A DNA stretch of 64,000 nt from Acidobacteriota bacterium (GTDB taxonomy: Bacteria; Acidobacteriota; Terriglobia; Terriglobales; Acidobacteriaceae). Each line of letters starts with the position of its first letter. The first letter of the stretch is position 1. Positions 9,520 through 17,372 of this stretch are shown piece by piece. The position numbers and the translations under genes are program-made. The notes beneath the pieces were generated by a model. The model did not search any database, was not told where the DNA came from, and was given only the letters and a program-made list of their open reading frames with translations. Where the stretch lies: contig JAJZME010000068.1 of assembly GCA_021803035.1 (NCBI GenBank), forward strand, positions 1-64,000, in the 5' to 3' direction.

Positions 9520-10974
9520 ATGACACTCTGGTTTCCGCTGCTCTTTCCATTGGTTTCCGCTTGCCTGCTGCTGGGATTCAAGAATCCTCGCACGGCTGTT
9601 CGAGCCGCACTGGGCATGGGCATTATCGAGGTGCTGCTGCTCGGCTTCTGCGGGTGGAACGTGTGGGTGCACGGCGTTCTGCAACAAGGAAAGTACCTTC
9701 GCGCCGACGGGCTGAGCTTGCTTTTCCTGATTAACCTGGGGCTCATCTTTGTTGTTGTTCTGGGGTACTCGGCCGGATATTTGAAGCACATTCCCAAGGG
9801 GCGCTTTTCGTCGTCGCGCTGGTATTATGCGCTGCTGTTTTTGTTTCTCTTCACCATGATCGCCGCCTACCTGTCAGCGAATCTCGGCATCCTGTGGATC
9901 GCGATCGAGGCAACAACACTGGCGTCGGCACTGCTCGTCGGTTTCTACAACACCAAGGGCGCGATTGAAGCTGGCTGGAAGTATCTGATCATGTGCACCG
10001 TTGGAATCGCCTTTGCGCTCTTGTGCACGATTGCGCTCTATTTGGCCGCTGTGCGCAGCGGCATTCCGGCGGGAAGAGCTCTGGATTGGACAGTGCTGAT
10101 GACGGCTGCGCCCGGGATGGCGGCCGCGCACGATCTTTTGAAGCTGGCGTTTGTGTTCATTGTTGTGGGTTATGGAACCAAGATTGGTTTTGTGCCCATG
10201 CATAGCTGGCTGCCGGACGCGCACGCCGAGGCGCCGGCTCCCATCAGCGCCATGCTTTCTGCCGCGCTCCTGAATTGTGCGATGTATGCCTTGCTGCGAC
10301 TGGATGCAATTACTTCGCGCGCCATCGGGGCCAGCTTCACGCATGGGCTGCTGATCACTTTCGGCTGCCTGTCGTTGCTTGTTTCCGTGCTCCTCATGAT
10401 TGTGCAGCGCAACCTGAAGCGGCTGCTGGCTTACAGCAGCATCGAACACATGGGGGTTGTCGCTCTGGGCGTCGGAATCGGTGGGCCGCTCGGCCTCTTT
10501 GGCGCGTTGTTGCACGCTTTCAATCACTCCCTTGCCAAAACGATGCTATTCTTCACTACCGGCAAGGTGCGTGATACGTTTGATACGCTGCGCATGGATC
10601 GAATTCGCGGCATGGCGCGTGCGCTTCCGTTCACAAGCGGGGTTTTGATCGTAGGCGGAATTGCGATTGTCGGTCTTCCCCCCTTCGGCTTGTTTGTAAG
10701 CGAATTGTTCATTCTTATGGCCGCCTTTAGCCGGCATCAGTACCTGGTGGCGGTGCTTATGCTGACCGCTTTTTCCATTGGCTTTGGCGCGCTGGCCTTC
10801 CATTTCCTGCGCATGTTGAGCGGCGAGCCGCAAGCTGCGCCCGGCAAAGCGAAGTTGCTGGCCTCTGAGGTTGCGGCCATTTGTGCTTGCGGCGTCTGCC
10901 TGCTGATTCTGGGGCTCCATGTTCCACTCGTTTTCAGCGCTGTGCTTCATCATGCAATGGCGGTGCTGCAATGA
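9520..10974 (+). CDS. Ehr/hydrogenase-4-like antiporter subunit (HyfF/NuoN-like)
   Basis: The second antiporter-like subunit, 484 residues, mainly membrane helices. It keeps the TM5-type Glu (LWIAIEATTLASALLVGFY) and TM7-type Lys (GYGTKIGFVPMHSWLPDAH). In the position where the HyfB-like subunit has SGVMLKTAVYG it has SAALLNCAMYA, so that lysine is an Asn here. It should form a second ion path. Its stop overlaps the large-subunit start by 4 bp (ATGA). Confidence 0.87.
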   Translation: MTLWFPLLFPLVSACLLLGFKNPRTAVRAALGMGIIEVLLLGFCGWNVWVHGVLQQGKYLRADGLSLLFLINLGLIFVVVLGYSAGYLKHIPKGRFSSSRWYYALLFLFLFTMIAAYLSANLGILWIAIEATTLASALLVGFYNTKGAIEAGWKYLIMCTVGIAFALLCTIALYLAAVRSGIPAGRALDWTVLMTAAPGMAAAHDLLKLAFVFIVVGYGTKIGFVPMHSWLPDAHAEAPAPISAMLSAALLNCAMYALLRLDAITSRAIGASFTHGLLITFGCLSLLVSVLLMIVQRNLKRLLAYSSIEHMGVVALGVGIGGPLGLFGALLHAFNHSLAKTMLFFTTGKVRDTFDTLRMDRIRGMARALPFTSGVLIVGGIAIVGLPPFGLFVSELFILMAAFSRHQYLVAVLMLTAFSIGFGALAFHFLRMLSGEPQAAPGKAKLLASEVAAICACGVCLLILGLHVPLVFSAVLHHAMAVLQ

Positions 10975-12431
10975 GCGCGGTTGGCACGCACTCCAAAGGT
11001 GCGGGTGGCAGGCGTGAGGCGTCTGTTCTGCTTGCGGCCGGCAACACCCGGCTGGTCTCAATTTTCGGCAGCATCGATGATGATGGCGAGCGATGGGTGC
11101 ACTATATCGTCGATGTGGACAGCCACGAGTATCGACTCTTCAGCGAGCAGGTGAAGGGCTCGATTGCCTCGGTTACCGCCGCAGCGCCGGGAGCAGCCTG
11201 GTACGAGCGTGAATTGCACGACCTGTTCGGCATCGAGGTGGAAGGCCACCCGAGTCTGCAACCGCTCGTGTTTCATGAGTCCTGGCCCGCGGATATTCAT
11301 CCGCGTCGCAAAGGCCAGGTTGGAGGCGATTACCGATTCTTGAAGGTACAGGGCGAAGGCGTTTGCGAGGTGCCTGTTGGACCTGTGCACGCGGGTATCA
11401 TTGAGCCTGGACATTTCCGCTTCAGCGTTGTTGGCGACACAGTGCTGCATCTTGAGTTAAGGCACTTCTACACGCATAAGGGCATTGAGGCTCACTTCGA
11501 AGGTGTCCCCGTGATGAGCGGCATGATGCTGGCTGAATCGGTGTCAGGGGACAACTGTTTTGCCCACGCGGTTGCATATTGCCAGGCGCTGGAAAACGCC
11601 TTTGGAGTCTCAGTGCCGCCTCGTGGACGCGCACTGCGGCTCATCGGGCTGGAGTTGGAGCGGATGCTGGCGCACATTGCGGATGTGGGCGCTTTGTGCG
11701 GAGATGTCGCCTTCACGGTTCCCGCGACTTATACGGCGCGGCTGAAGGAGGCTCTATTACAGGCTTCCGCACGCGTGACCGGCACGCGGTGGTGGCGCGG
11801 AGTGGCGCGCCCCGGCGGAGTGACGCGCGAGCTGGCGAAGGAAGATGCGCGCGCGTTGGGATCTGCCGTTGCCGCGGTGGCGCATGACTTTGCCGAGTTA
11901 GCGCAGATGATTCTGGAAACACCGTCGGTTCTGAACCGTTTTGAGTCAACTGGAGTTCTGAGCAGCAATGTGGCTCGCGCGCTCGGCGTAGTGGGCCCTG
12001 TTGCGCGTGCCAGCGGTCTGAAGGCCGATGTACGCCGCGATCACCCCTATGGCCGCTATCGCACGCTTACACTTGATGTTCCGCACTACAGTTCCGGTGA
12101 CGTGCTGGCCCGCGCGCGGATTCGCATGGATGAAACTGCCATGTCAGCGCGTTTGATTGCAGACGCTGTGGAAACCCTGCCCGCTGGCGCAATTGCTGCC
12201 GCGGGGCCATGGGACGGCAGTGCGGAAGGCTTTTCCGCTGTGGAGTCGCCACGCGGCGAGTTGCTCTATTTTGCGCGCGTGCGCGACGGACGTATACGGC
12301 GGTGCCACATCAAGTCGCCGTCATTTCAGAACTGGCCCGCTCTACCCCTGGCAATGCCGGGTAATATCATTGCCGATTTTCCTTTGATCAACAAGAGCTT
12401 CAATCTCTCCTACTCCGGATGTGACCGATGA
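10971..12431 (+). CDS. Ehr complex large subunit, NuoCD/HyfG-like, lacking all NiFe cysteines
   Basis: A 486-residue protein with a NuoC-like N-terminal part (WYERELHDLFGIEVEGHPSL) joined to a NuoD/HyfG-like large-subunit domain. In true group 4 hydrogenases the L1 motif is RVCGIC..AH and L2 is DPC..CTDR. Here the L1 region reads ESVSGDNCFAH (residues 189-199), with Ser192 and Asn195 at the cysteine places. The C-terminus reads SFNLSYSGCDR, with Ser480 and Gly483 there. The protein ends on this Arg, the residue after which HycE-type precursors are cut during maturation. So it cannot bind a normal NiFe centre and needs no maturation protease. It probably docks quinone or another electron carrier. 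Start at 10971 is fixed by the ATGA overlap. Confidence 0.9.
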   Translation: MSAVGTHSKGAGGRREASVLLAAGNTRLVSIFGSIDDDGERWVHYIVDVDSHEYRLFSEQVKGSIASVTAAAPGAAWYERELHDLFGIEVEGHPSLQPLVFHESWPADIHPRRKGQVGGDYRFLKVQGEGVCEVPVGPVHAGIIEPGHFRFSVVGDTVLHLELRHFYTHKGIEAHFEGVPVMSGMMLAESVSGDNCFAHAVAYCQALENAFGVSVPPRGRALRLIGLELERMLAHIADVGALCGDVAFTVPATYTARLKEALLQASARVTGTRWWRGVARPGGVTRELAKEDARALGSAVAAVAHDFAELAQMILETPSVLNRFESTGVLSSNVARALGVVGPVARASGLKADVRRDHPYGRYRTLTLDVPHYSSGDVLARARIRMDETAMSARLIADAVETLPAGAIAAAGPWDGSAEGFSAVESPRGELLYFARVRDGRIRRCHIKSPSFQNWPALPLAMPGNIIADFPLINKSFNLSYSGCDR

Positions 12432-13231
12432 TCTTTGACGTTGCCGCGCGCAGCCTTACCAGCAAATCCGTACTCATTCCGGTTGAGAGCTTGCTTGGCG
12501 ATTGCTCGGGGAGCCGCATGCCTGCAGTAGATCCCGGGCACCTGAGTTTTGACTCAGCCAGGCAGGCAATAGAGTCCTGTCCAACTTCGGCACTGCGCAT
12601 GGTCGCGGAGGGCGAGCGGCGGCAGTTCATCATGGATTACGGCGAATGCATCGGATGCGGATATTGTCTTGGGGTGGGAGATGGATTGATGCGCCCTGCC
12701 GGGAAAGTGCTTCACTGCGGCGTTGCGCGCGCGGCCCTCATTCGCCGCTGGGATGTTGCTACCGGCGAGGAGTTACTTGCCGATGATCTGGTTAAAGAGG
12801 GCGCAGCCGAAGAGATCCGCAGGCTGTTCGGTCGCGCGCTCAACATCCGGCAGGTTGATGCGGGCTCATGCAACGGATGCGAAGCGGAGATTGGAGCGCT
12901 AACAAGCCCTTATTACGATCTTGAGCGTTTTGGCATTCATTTCGTGGCATCGCCAAAGCATGCTGATATGCTCCTGGTTACCGGCCCGGTAACGCACAAC
13001 ATGGCGGAGGCGCTGAGGAACACCTATGAGGCGACGCCTTCGCCCAGACTCGTGGTTGCGGTGGGCGCTTGCGGATGTTCAGGTGGAATCTTCTCGGGAA
13101 GTTATGCAGTGAGAGGCGGAATTGACGCGGTGATTCCGGTAGACGCTTATATACCAGGATGTCCTCCGACACCCGCCATGCTGCTAACCGGAATCCTGCG
13201 CGTGTTAGGCGCGGAGATGCGGGAGCGATAG
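12428..13231 (+). CDS. Ehr complex small subunit: ferredoxin-like domain fused to NuoB/HyfI-like domain
   Basis: The 267-residue protein joins two units that are separate in E. coli Hyf/Hyc (HyfH and HyfI). The N-terminal part has cysteines for one [4Fe-4S] cluster: Cys51 (ESCPTSAL) and CIGCGYC at 74-80; the second cluster of HyfH-type ferredoxins is missing. The C-terminal NuoB-like part keeps the proximal-cluster ligands: CNGC (148, 151), GACGCSGG (215/217) and PGCPP (245). Electrons therefore probably pass through two clusters to the partner large subunit. It starts in an ATGA overlap and ends the operon. Confidence 0.88.
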   Translation: MIFDVAARSLTSKSVLIPVESLLGDCSGSRMPAVDPGHLSFDSARQAIESCPTSALRMVAEGERRQFIMDYGECIGCGYCLGVGDGLMRPAGKVLHCGVARAALIRRWDVATGEELLADDLVKEGAAEEIRRLFGRALNIRQVDAGSCNGCEAEIGALTSPYYDLERFGIHFVASPKHADMLLVTGPVTHNMAEALRNTYEATPSPRLVVAVGACGCSGGIFSGSYAVRGGIDAVIPVDAYIPGCPPTPAMLLTGILRVLGAEMRER

Positions 13232-13298
13232 AAAATCGAAAAGTAGCGGCTGTGCTGATTCCTGCCGTGCGGTCCGAGATATTCGATGTTAGAGCTGC

Positions 13299-13330
13299 AT
13301 ATATTGTTCATGCAAAACATGTTAGTGTAT
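13299..13330 (+). promoter_or_regulatory. ATGCAAA-type element upstream of the DUF362 operon
   Basis: The AT-rich stretch contains ATGCAAAACAT at 13310-13320, close to ATGCAAACAT in the palindrome before arsR (5483-5492). It lies in the 236-bp gap between the Ehr operon and the DUF362 gene. It may be a second site for the same ArsR-type regulator, or only a similar AT-rich promoter. Confidence 0.3.
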
Positions 13331-13467
13331 CTTCCGCCGGTCGTATCCGGCATTGCATATCTTCTGATCTCGCAAAGGAGTGTGGTCTTCATCACTGAGC
13401 GGCGCGGTAATCAGAGGTATTAGAGAGTTAAGTGGAGGGTTTTCCGGCCCGCGAGAAGGTGGAAGCG

Positions 13468-14517
13468 ATGTGCAAGGAGCGCACCACCAGCCGAAGAGAG
13501 TTCCTCCGGAACTGCGTCGCGGGAGCTGTGGCTATCAACACCGCAGGCCAGTCCACTCCAAGCTTTCCAGGCAGAGCCGTTGCCCCGCCGGCGCGATCGA
13601 GAGTGTCGATTGCTCGGGATCCATTGCTGCGTGGTGCTCCGCGGCGGGAAACAGGATCGTCTCAGGGAGGGAACCGCGTAGATCCAACACGAATCCTGGT
13701 TCTCCTCGATCAGGCAGTGCATGGGATTATCAACGCCGGGGATCCGAGCGGCGCATGGACGAAGGCGGTGCGTCCGGGGCAGCGGGTCGGTTTGAAGGTA
13801 AATACGCTGGGCGGGCGCGGGCTTTCAACGAACGTGCTGCTTGTGGAGGCGATCTGCGAACGGCTGCGCGAAGCGGGAATCAAGGCATCGGACATCGTGA
13901 TCTGGGACCGGGACAGCGAGGAATTGGAGCGTGCCGGCTTTCGCATCCGCAGCGGCGGCAACCAGGTGCAGTGCTACGGCACTGACCGCGTGGGTTACAG
14001 CGACTATCTGGCGTCATTCGGCAGCGTCGGCAGCCGGCTGTCGAAGATTCTAATTGAGCGCTGCGATGTGCTGATTAATGTTCCGGTGCTGAAGGATCAC
14101 GATGGCGCGGGCGTAACGATCGCTCTCAAGAACATGTACGGTGTGATCCACAATCCGAACAAGTATCATCCCGATGGCTGCAATCCCTACATAGCGGATG
14201 TGAATGCGCTGCCCGAGTTGCGGTGCAGATTGCGCCTGCACATCTGCGATGCCACTACAGCCTGCTTTGAAGGTGGACCGGGTTTCAAGCCGCAATTTGC
14301 CTGGCGCGCAAATACATTGATTGTCTCTACAGATCCGGTGGCGCTCGACTATTCCGGCTGGCAGATGATCGAACGCAAGCGCGCTGCCGAGGGATTGAAG
14401 ACGCTAACGGCCGAAGGCAGAGCACCGAACTACATTGCTACTGCGGCGGACGCGAGGCATCGGTTGGGTAATAACGATCCACGGCGCATCACGGTGGTGG
14501 AAACACAGGTGGCGTGA
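13468..14517 (+). CDS. Tat-exported DUF362 protein
   Basis: A 349-residue protein with a twin-arginine signal (TSRREFLRN then a hydrophobic stretch), so it is probably moved folded to the periplasm. The rest is a DUF362 domain with VGLKVNTLGGRGLST, VPVLKDHDGAGVTIALKNMYG and GGPGFKPQ. It carries no ferredoxin motif, unlike some DUF362 relatives. It is a clear paralogue of the protein at 20831-21829. I use the ATG at 13468, which has AAGGTGG upstream and places the Tat motif at the N-terminus; a GTG at 13432 would add 12 residues. It heads the forward arm of the convergent cluster. Its function is unknown. Confidence 0.85.
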   Translation: MCKERTTSRREFLRNCVAGAVAINTAGQSTPSFPGRAVAPPARSRVSIARDPLLRGAPRRETGSSQGGNRVDPTRILVLLDQAVHGIINAGDPSGAWTKAVRPGQRVGLKVNTLGGRGLSTNVLLVEAICERLREAGIKASDIVIWDRDSEELERAGFRIRSGGNQVQCYGTDRVGYSDYLASFGSVGSRLSKILIERCDVLINVPVLKDHDGAGVTIALKNMYGVIHNPNKYHPDGCNPYIADVNALPELRCRLRLHICDATTACFEGGPGFKPQFAWRANTLIVSTDPVALDYSGWQMIERKRAAEGLKTLTAEGRAPNYIATAADARHRLGNNDPRRITVVETQVA

Positions 14518-14529
14518 AAGGGGTGCGCG

Positions 14530-15777
14530 ATGATTCCGGAACGCTCCTCATGCGGGATTAGCGAGACGCAGGATTGCGCGGGAAAGAACGAGGCCAGCTG
14601 CGCTTTGCGCGGCGAACAGCTACCGGCGCGCTGGCCGCTGGATCGCCGGTCCTTTCTGTTGAAGGCCGCGTCGCTTGGCATGGCGGGAGGCGCATGTCAG
14701 ATCTTGCAGCCATTGCGGGCCATGCCGGGGTGGGCGGAGCCTGCGCGGGAGAATGACGCGCGGTTTATCGTCGAGGCGCGATTCTACCGAAAGCTCGCGA
14801 ACAAGAAAATCAAGTGCAAGCTGTGCCCGCGGGAATGCGTGGTGGGCGATCGCGAGCGCGGATACTGCGGTGTTCGTGAAAATCGCGGTGGTGTTTATTA
14901 TTCGCTGGTGCATTCACGGGTCTGCGCTGCGCATGTCGATCCGGTGGAGAAGAAGCCGCTGTTTCATTATCTGCCCGGCTCGCTGGCGTTTTCGCTGGCA
15001 ACGGCGGGATGCAATGTGAACTGCAAATTCTGCCAGAACTGGGATATCTCGCAGGCACGCCCGGAACAGATTCCCGCCGAGTATATTCCGCCGAAGCGAG
15101 TAGCCGAACTGGCGGCGCAATGGAAATGTCCGACGATTGCGTATACCTACAGCGAACCGGTGGTGTTCAGCGAGTTTCTGATGGATGCCGCGGATGCAGG
15201 ACACGAGGCGGGCATTCGCAGCGTTGTGATATCGAATGGCTACATTCAGGAGGAGGCGCTGCGAGCCGCGTATGGAAAGATGGATGCGGTCAAGATTGAT
15301 CTGAAGGCATTTTCGGAGAGCTATTACCAGAAGGTTGTGGTGGGAGAGTTGAAGCCGGTGCTCGATACGCTTGTCACGCTGCGCAAAATGGGCAAGTGGA
15401 CCGAGATTGTCTACCTCGTAGTGCCCACACTCAACGACAGCGACGCGGAGTTCAACGGCCTGGCGCGCTGGGTGAAAGGGAATCTCGGCATAGACGTGCC
15501 GCTGCATTTTATCCAGTTTCATCCCGATTATCTGCTGAAGAACCTGCCCATCACGCCTGTCAGCACGCTGGAGCGCGCGCGGCGGATCGCGATGGCGGAA
15601 GGACTTCACTTTGTGTATATCGGCAATGTTCCGGGGCATCCGGCTGAGAACACATATTGTCCGCAGTGCAAGCACCTGCTGGTGGAGCGGGCGGGATTCG
15701 AGATCCGTCAGATGCTCATTCGCAAGGATGCATGTCCCTTCTGCAAACGGAAGATTCCAGGCGTCTGGCACGCTTGA
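14530..15777 (+). CDS. AmmeMemoRadiSam-type radical SAM protein with twin-arginine N-terminus
   Basis: The 415-residue protein has the radical SAM motif CNVNCKFC (Cys161, 165, 168) that binds a [4Fe-4S] cluster and SAM. Before it is the Cys motif KLCPRECVVGDRERGYCG, and at the end two CxxC pairs (CPQC, CPFC) that could bind zinc or another cluster. This pattern is that of the AmmeMemoRadiSam radical SAM family, related to pyruvate formate-lyase activases. The gene for its usual partners, Memo and AMMECR1, follows directly. Unusually, residues 38-52 look like a Tat signal (DRRSFLLKAASLGMAGG). Radical SAM chemistry needs cytoplasmic SAM, so this may be an anchor rather than a true export signal. 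Confidence 0.88.
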   Translation: MIPERSSCGISETQDCAGKNEASCALRGEQLPARWPLDRRSFLLKAASLGMAGGACQILQPLRAMPGWAEPARENDARFIVEARFYRKLANKKIKCKLCPRECVVGDRERGYCGVRENRGGVYYSLVHSRVCAAHVDPVEKKPLFHYLPGSLAFSLATAGCNVNCKFCQNWDISQARPEQIPAEYIPPKRVAELAAQWKCPTIAYTYSEPVVFSEFLMDAADAGHEAGIRSVVISNGYIQEEALRAAYGKMDAVKIDLKAFSESYYQKVVVGELKPVLDTLVTLRKMGKWTEIVYLVVPTLNDSDAEFNGLARWVKGNLGIDVPLHFIQFHPDYLLKNLPITPVSTLERARRIAMAEGLHFVYIGNVPGHPAENTYCPQCKHLLVERAGFEIRQMLIRKDACPFCKRKIPGVWHA

Positions 15778-15800
15778 GCGCGGAAGAACAGGACTGGTAC

Positions 15801-17372
15801 ATGAACATGAGATGGGAAAGTTGCATGATGGTAGCACTATTTCTCAGTTTCCTAACAACAACGCTTTGGTCACAGACGGGTCTTGAACAGAAGAAATTGC
15901 GCCCCGCGGGAGTGGCAGGAAGCTTTTATCCGGCAGATCCAACTGTGTTGAGGGCCATGATGGACGGCATGCTGGCGAAGGCAACGACGCCGCCGATCGA
16001 AGGACAAATCCTGGCTCTGGTGGCGCCGCATGCGGGCTATCAATACTCGGGACCGGTGGCAGCTTACTCGTATGCGGCGCTTAAGGGGCACAAATACGCG
16101 CGCGTTGTGATCATTGCCCCATCGCACTACGAGGCTTTCAATTTTTCCTCGGTGTATGATGGCGACGGCTACGTGACTCCGCTGGGTGTTGTGCCCGTCG
16201 ATAAGGCATTCGTTGAAAAGCTCACCAGGACCAATGCTTCAGTCCGGCTTTCGGAGCGCGGGCACAAGCGAACCGCGCAAGGTGCGGAACATGCGCTTGA
16301 AGTGCAGTTGCCGTGGCTGCAGCGTGTACTGGGAGACTTCACGCTGGTTCCCATCATCATGGGAGACCAGAGTTATGCTGCCAGCCGCGCGCTCGGAGTG
16401 TCGCTGGCCAAACTCATTGAAAAGGAGAGCAGCGCGTCCGGCACTTCAGGCCCGGAGGGTGCGGCGGGAGACACGCTGATTGTCGCCAGTTCCGATCTTT
16501 CGCACTATCACACCTATAACGAAGCGGAGCGGATCGATCATAAGACGCTGGCCGCGCTGCAAATCTGGGACTACCTCAACATGTCGCGCAACTTCCAGAA
16601 TCGCGTGTGGGAAGCATGCGGCGGCGGACCTATTATTGCCGCAATGATTGCCGCCGAGCGCATGGGCGCGAATGAGGCCCGGGTGTTGAAGTATGCAAAC
16701 AGCGGCGATGTCACAGGAGATCGTTCGCAAGTGGTGGGCTACAGCGCGGATGTTTTTGTGAAGACGGCAAGCGGAAAGACAGTTGGCGCCGCGTTCTCTC
16801 TGAGCGAAGAAGAGCAGAAGAAACTGCTTGACGTGGCGCGCAAATCGGTGGAATCTGCGGTCCAGCGGCATAAACTCTACGCGCCTGAGAGCACGAGCGA
16901 CGATCGGCTGAACCAGGACCGTGGCGCATTTGTGACCTTGCGCGAAGGAGGCAGACTGCGCGGGTGCATTGGTTTTACCGCGGCGAATGAGCCTCTCTAC
17001 ATGACAGTGAGAGACACGGCCACACTTGCCGCCCTGCGCGATCCGCGATTCCGGCCGGTTGCCGCACCGGAGCTACCCAAGTTGGAGTACGAGATCTCGG
17101 TGTTGTCGCCGATGCGGCGCGCGCGCGATGTTCGGGAAATCCGCGTGGGCGAGCACGGGCTGTTGATGAAGAATGGCGATCGCGAAGGGCTACTGCTCCC
17201 GCAGGTTCCTGTAGAGCAGCACTGGGATCGGACGACGTTTTTACGCGAAACATGCGTCAAGGCCGGCATGGTTCCCGAGTGCTGGCAGGACGACGATACA
17301 GACATCTTCAAATTCACAGCATTCGTGTTCGGCGAACAACAGCCGCCTACGCACGATGCCTCGCGGAATTGA
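15801..17372 (+). CDS. Fused Memo-AMMECR1 protein with signal-like N-terminus
   Basis: A 523-residue fusion. The Memo half (about 34-300) keeps the family's His and Cys positions in APHAGYQYSG, APSHYEAF, SSDLSHYH and EACGGGPI. The AMMECR1 half (about 345-515) has the hallmark LRGCIGF at about 386. The three parts of the AmmeMemoRadiSam system are thus encoded in two adjacent genes. A hydrophobic segment MMVALFLSFLTTTLWSQ suggests export or anchoring; ATGs at 15801, 15807 and 15825 are all possible (GGGAAAG precedes 15825). Human and bacterial Memo proteins bind metals in redox chemistry; the bacterial system's job is not known. The 3' end overlaps the convergent gene by 26 bp. Confidence 0.87.
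   Translation: MNMRWESCMMVALFLSFLTTTLWSQTGLEQKKLRPAGVAGSFYPADPTVLRAMMDGMLAKATTPPIEGQILALVAPHAGYQYSGPVAAYSYAALKGHKYARVVIIAPSHYEAFNFSSVYDGDGYVTPLGVVPVDKAFVEKLTRTNASVRLSERGHKRTAQGAEHALEVQLPWLQRVLGDFTLVPIIMGDQSYAASRALGVSLAKLIEKESSASGTSGPEGAAGDTLIVASSDLSHYHTYNEAERIDHKTLAALQIWDYLNMSRNFQNRVWEACGGGPIIAAMIAAERMGANEARVLKYANSGDVTGDRSQVVGYSADVFVKTASGKTVGAAFSLSEEEQKKLLDVARKSVESAVQRHKLYAPESTSDDRLNQDRGAFVTLREGGRLRGCIGFTAANEPLYMTVRDTATLAALRDPRFRPVAAPELPKLEYEISVLSPMRRARDVREIRVGEHGLLMKNGDREGLLLPQVPVEQHWDRTTFLRETCVKAGMVPECWQDDDTDIFKFTAFVFGEQQPPTHDASRN

Noticed and set aside
5942-13231. A real hydrogenase-4 or formate hydrogenlyase operon
   Set aside because: The large subunit lacks all NiFe-binding cysteines and the maturation tail; no hyp or formate dehydrogenase genes are nearby.
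13432-13467. GTG start for the first DUF362 protein
   Set aside because: It places 12 residues before the Tat motif and has a weaker RBS than the ATG at 13468.
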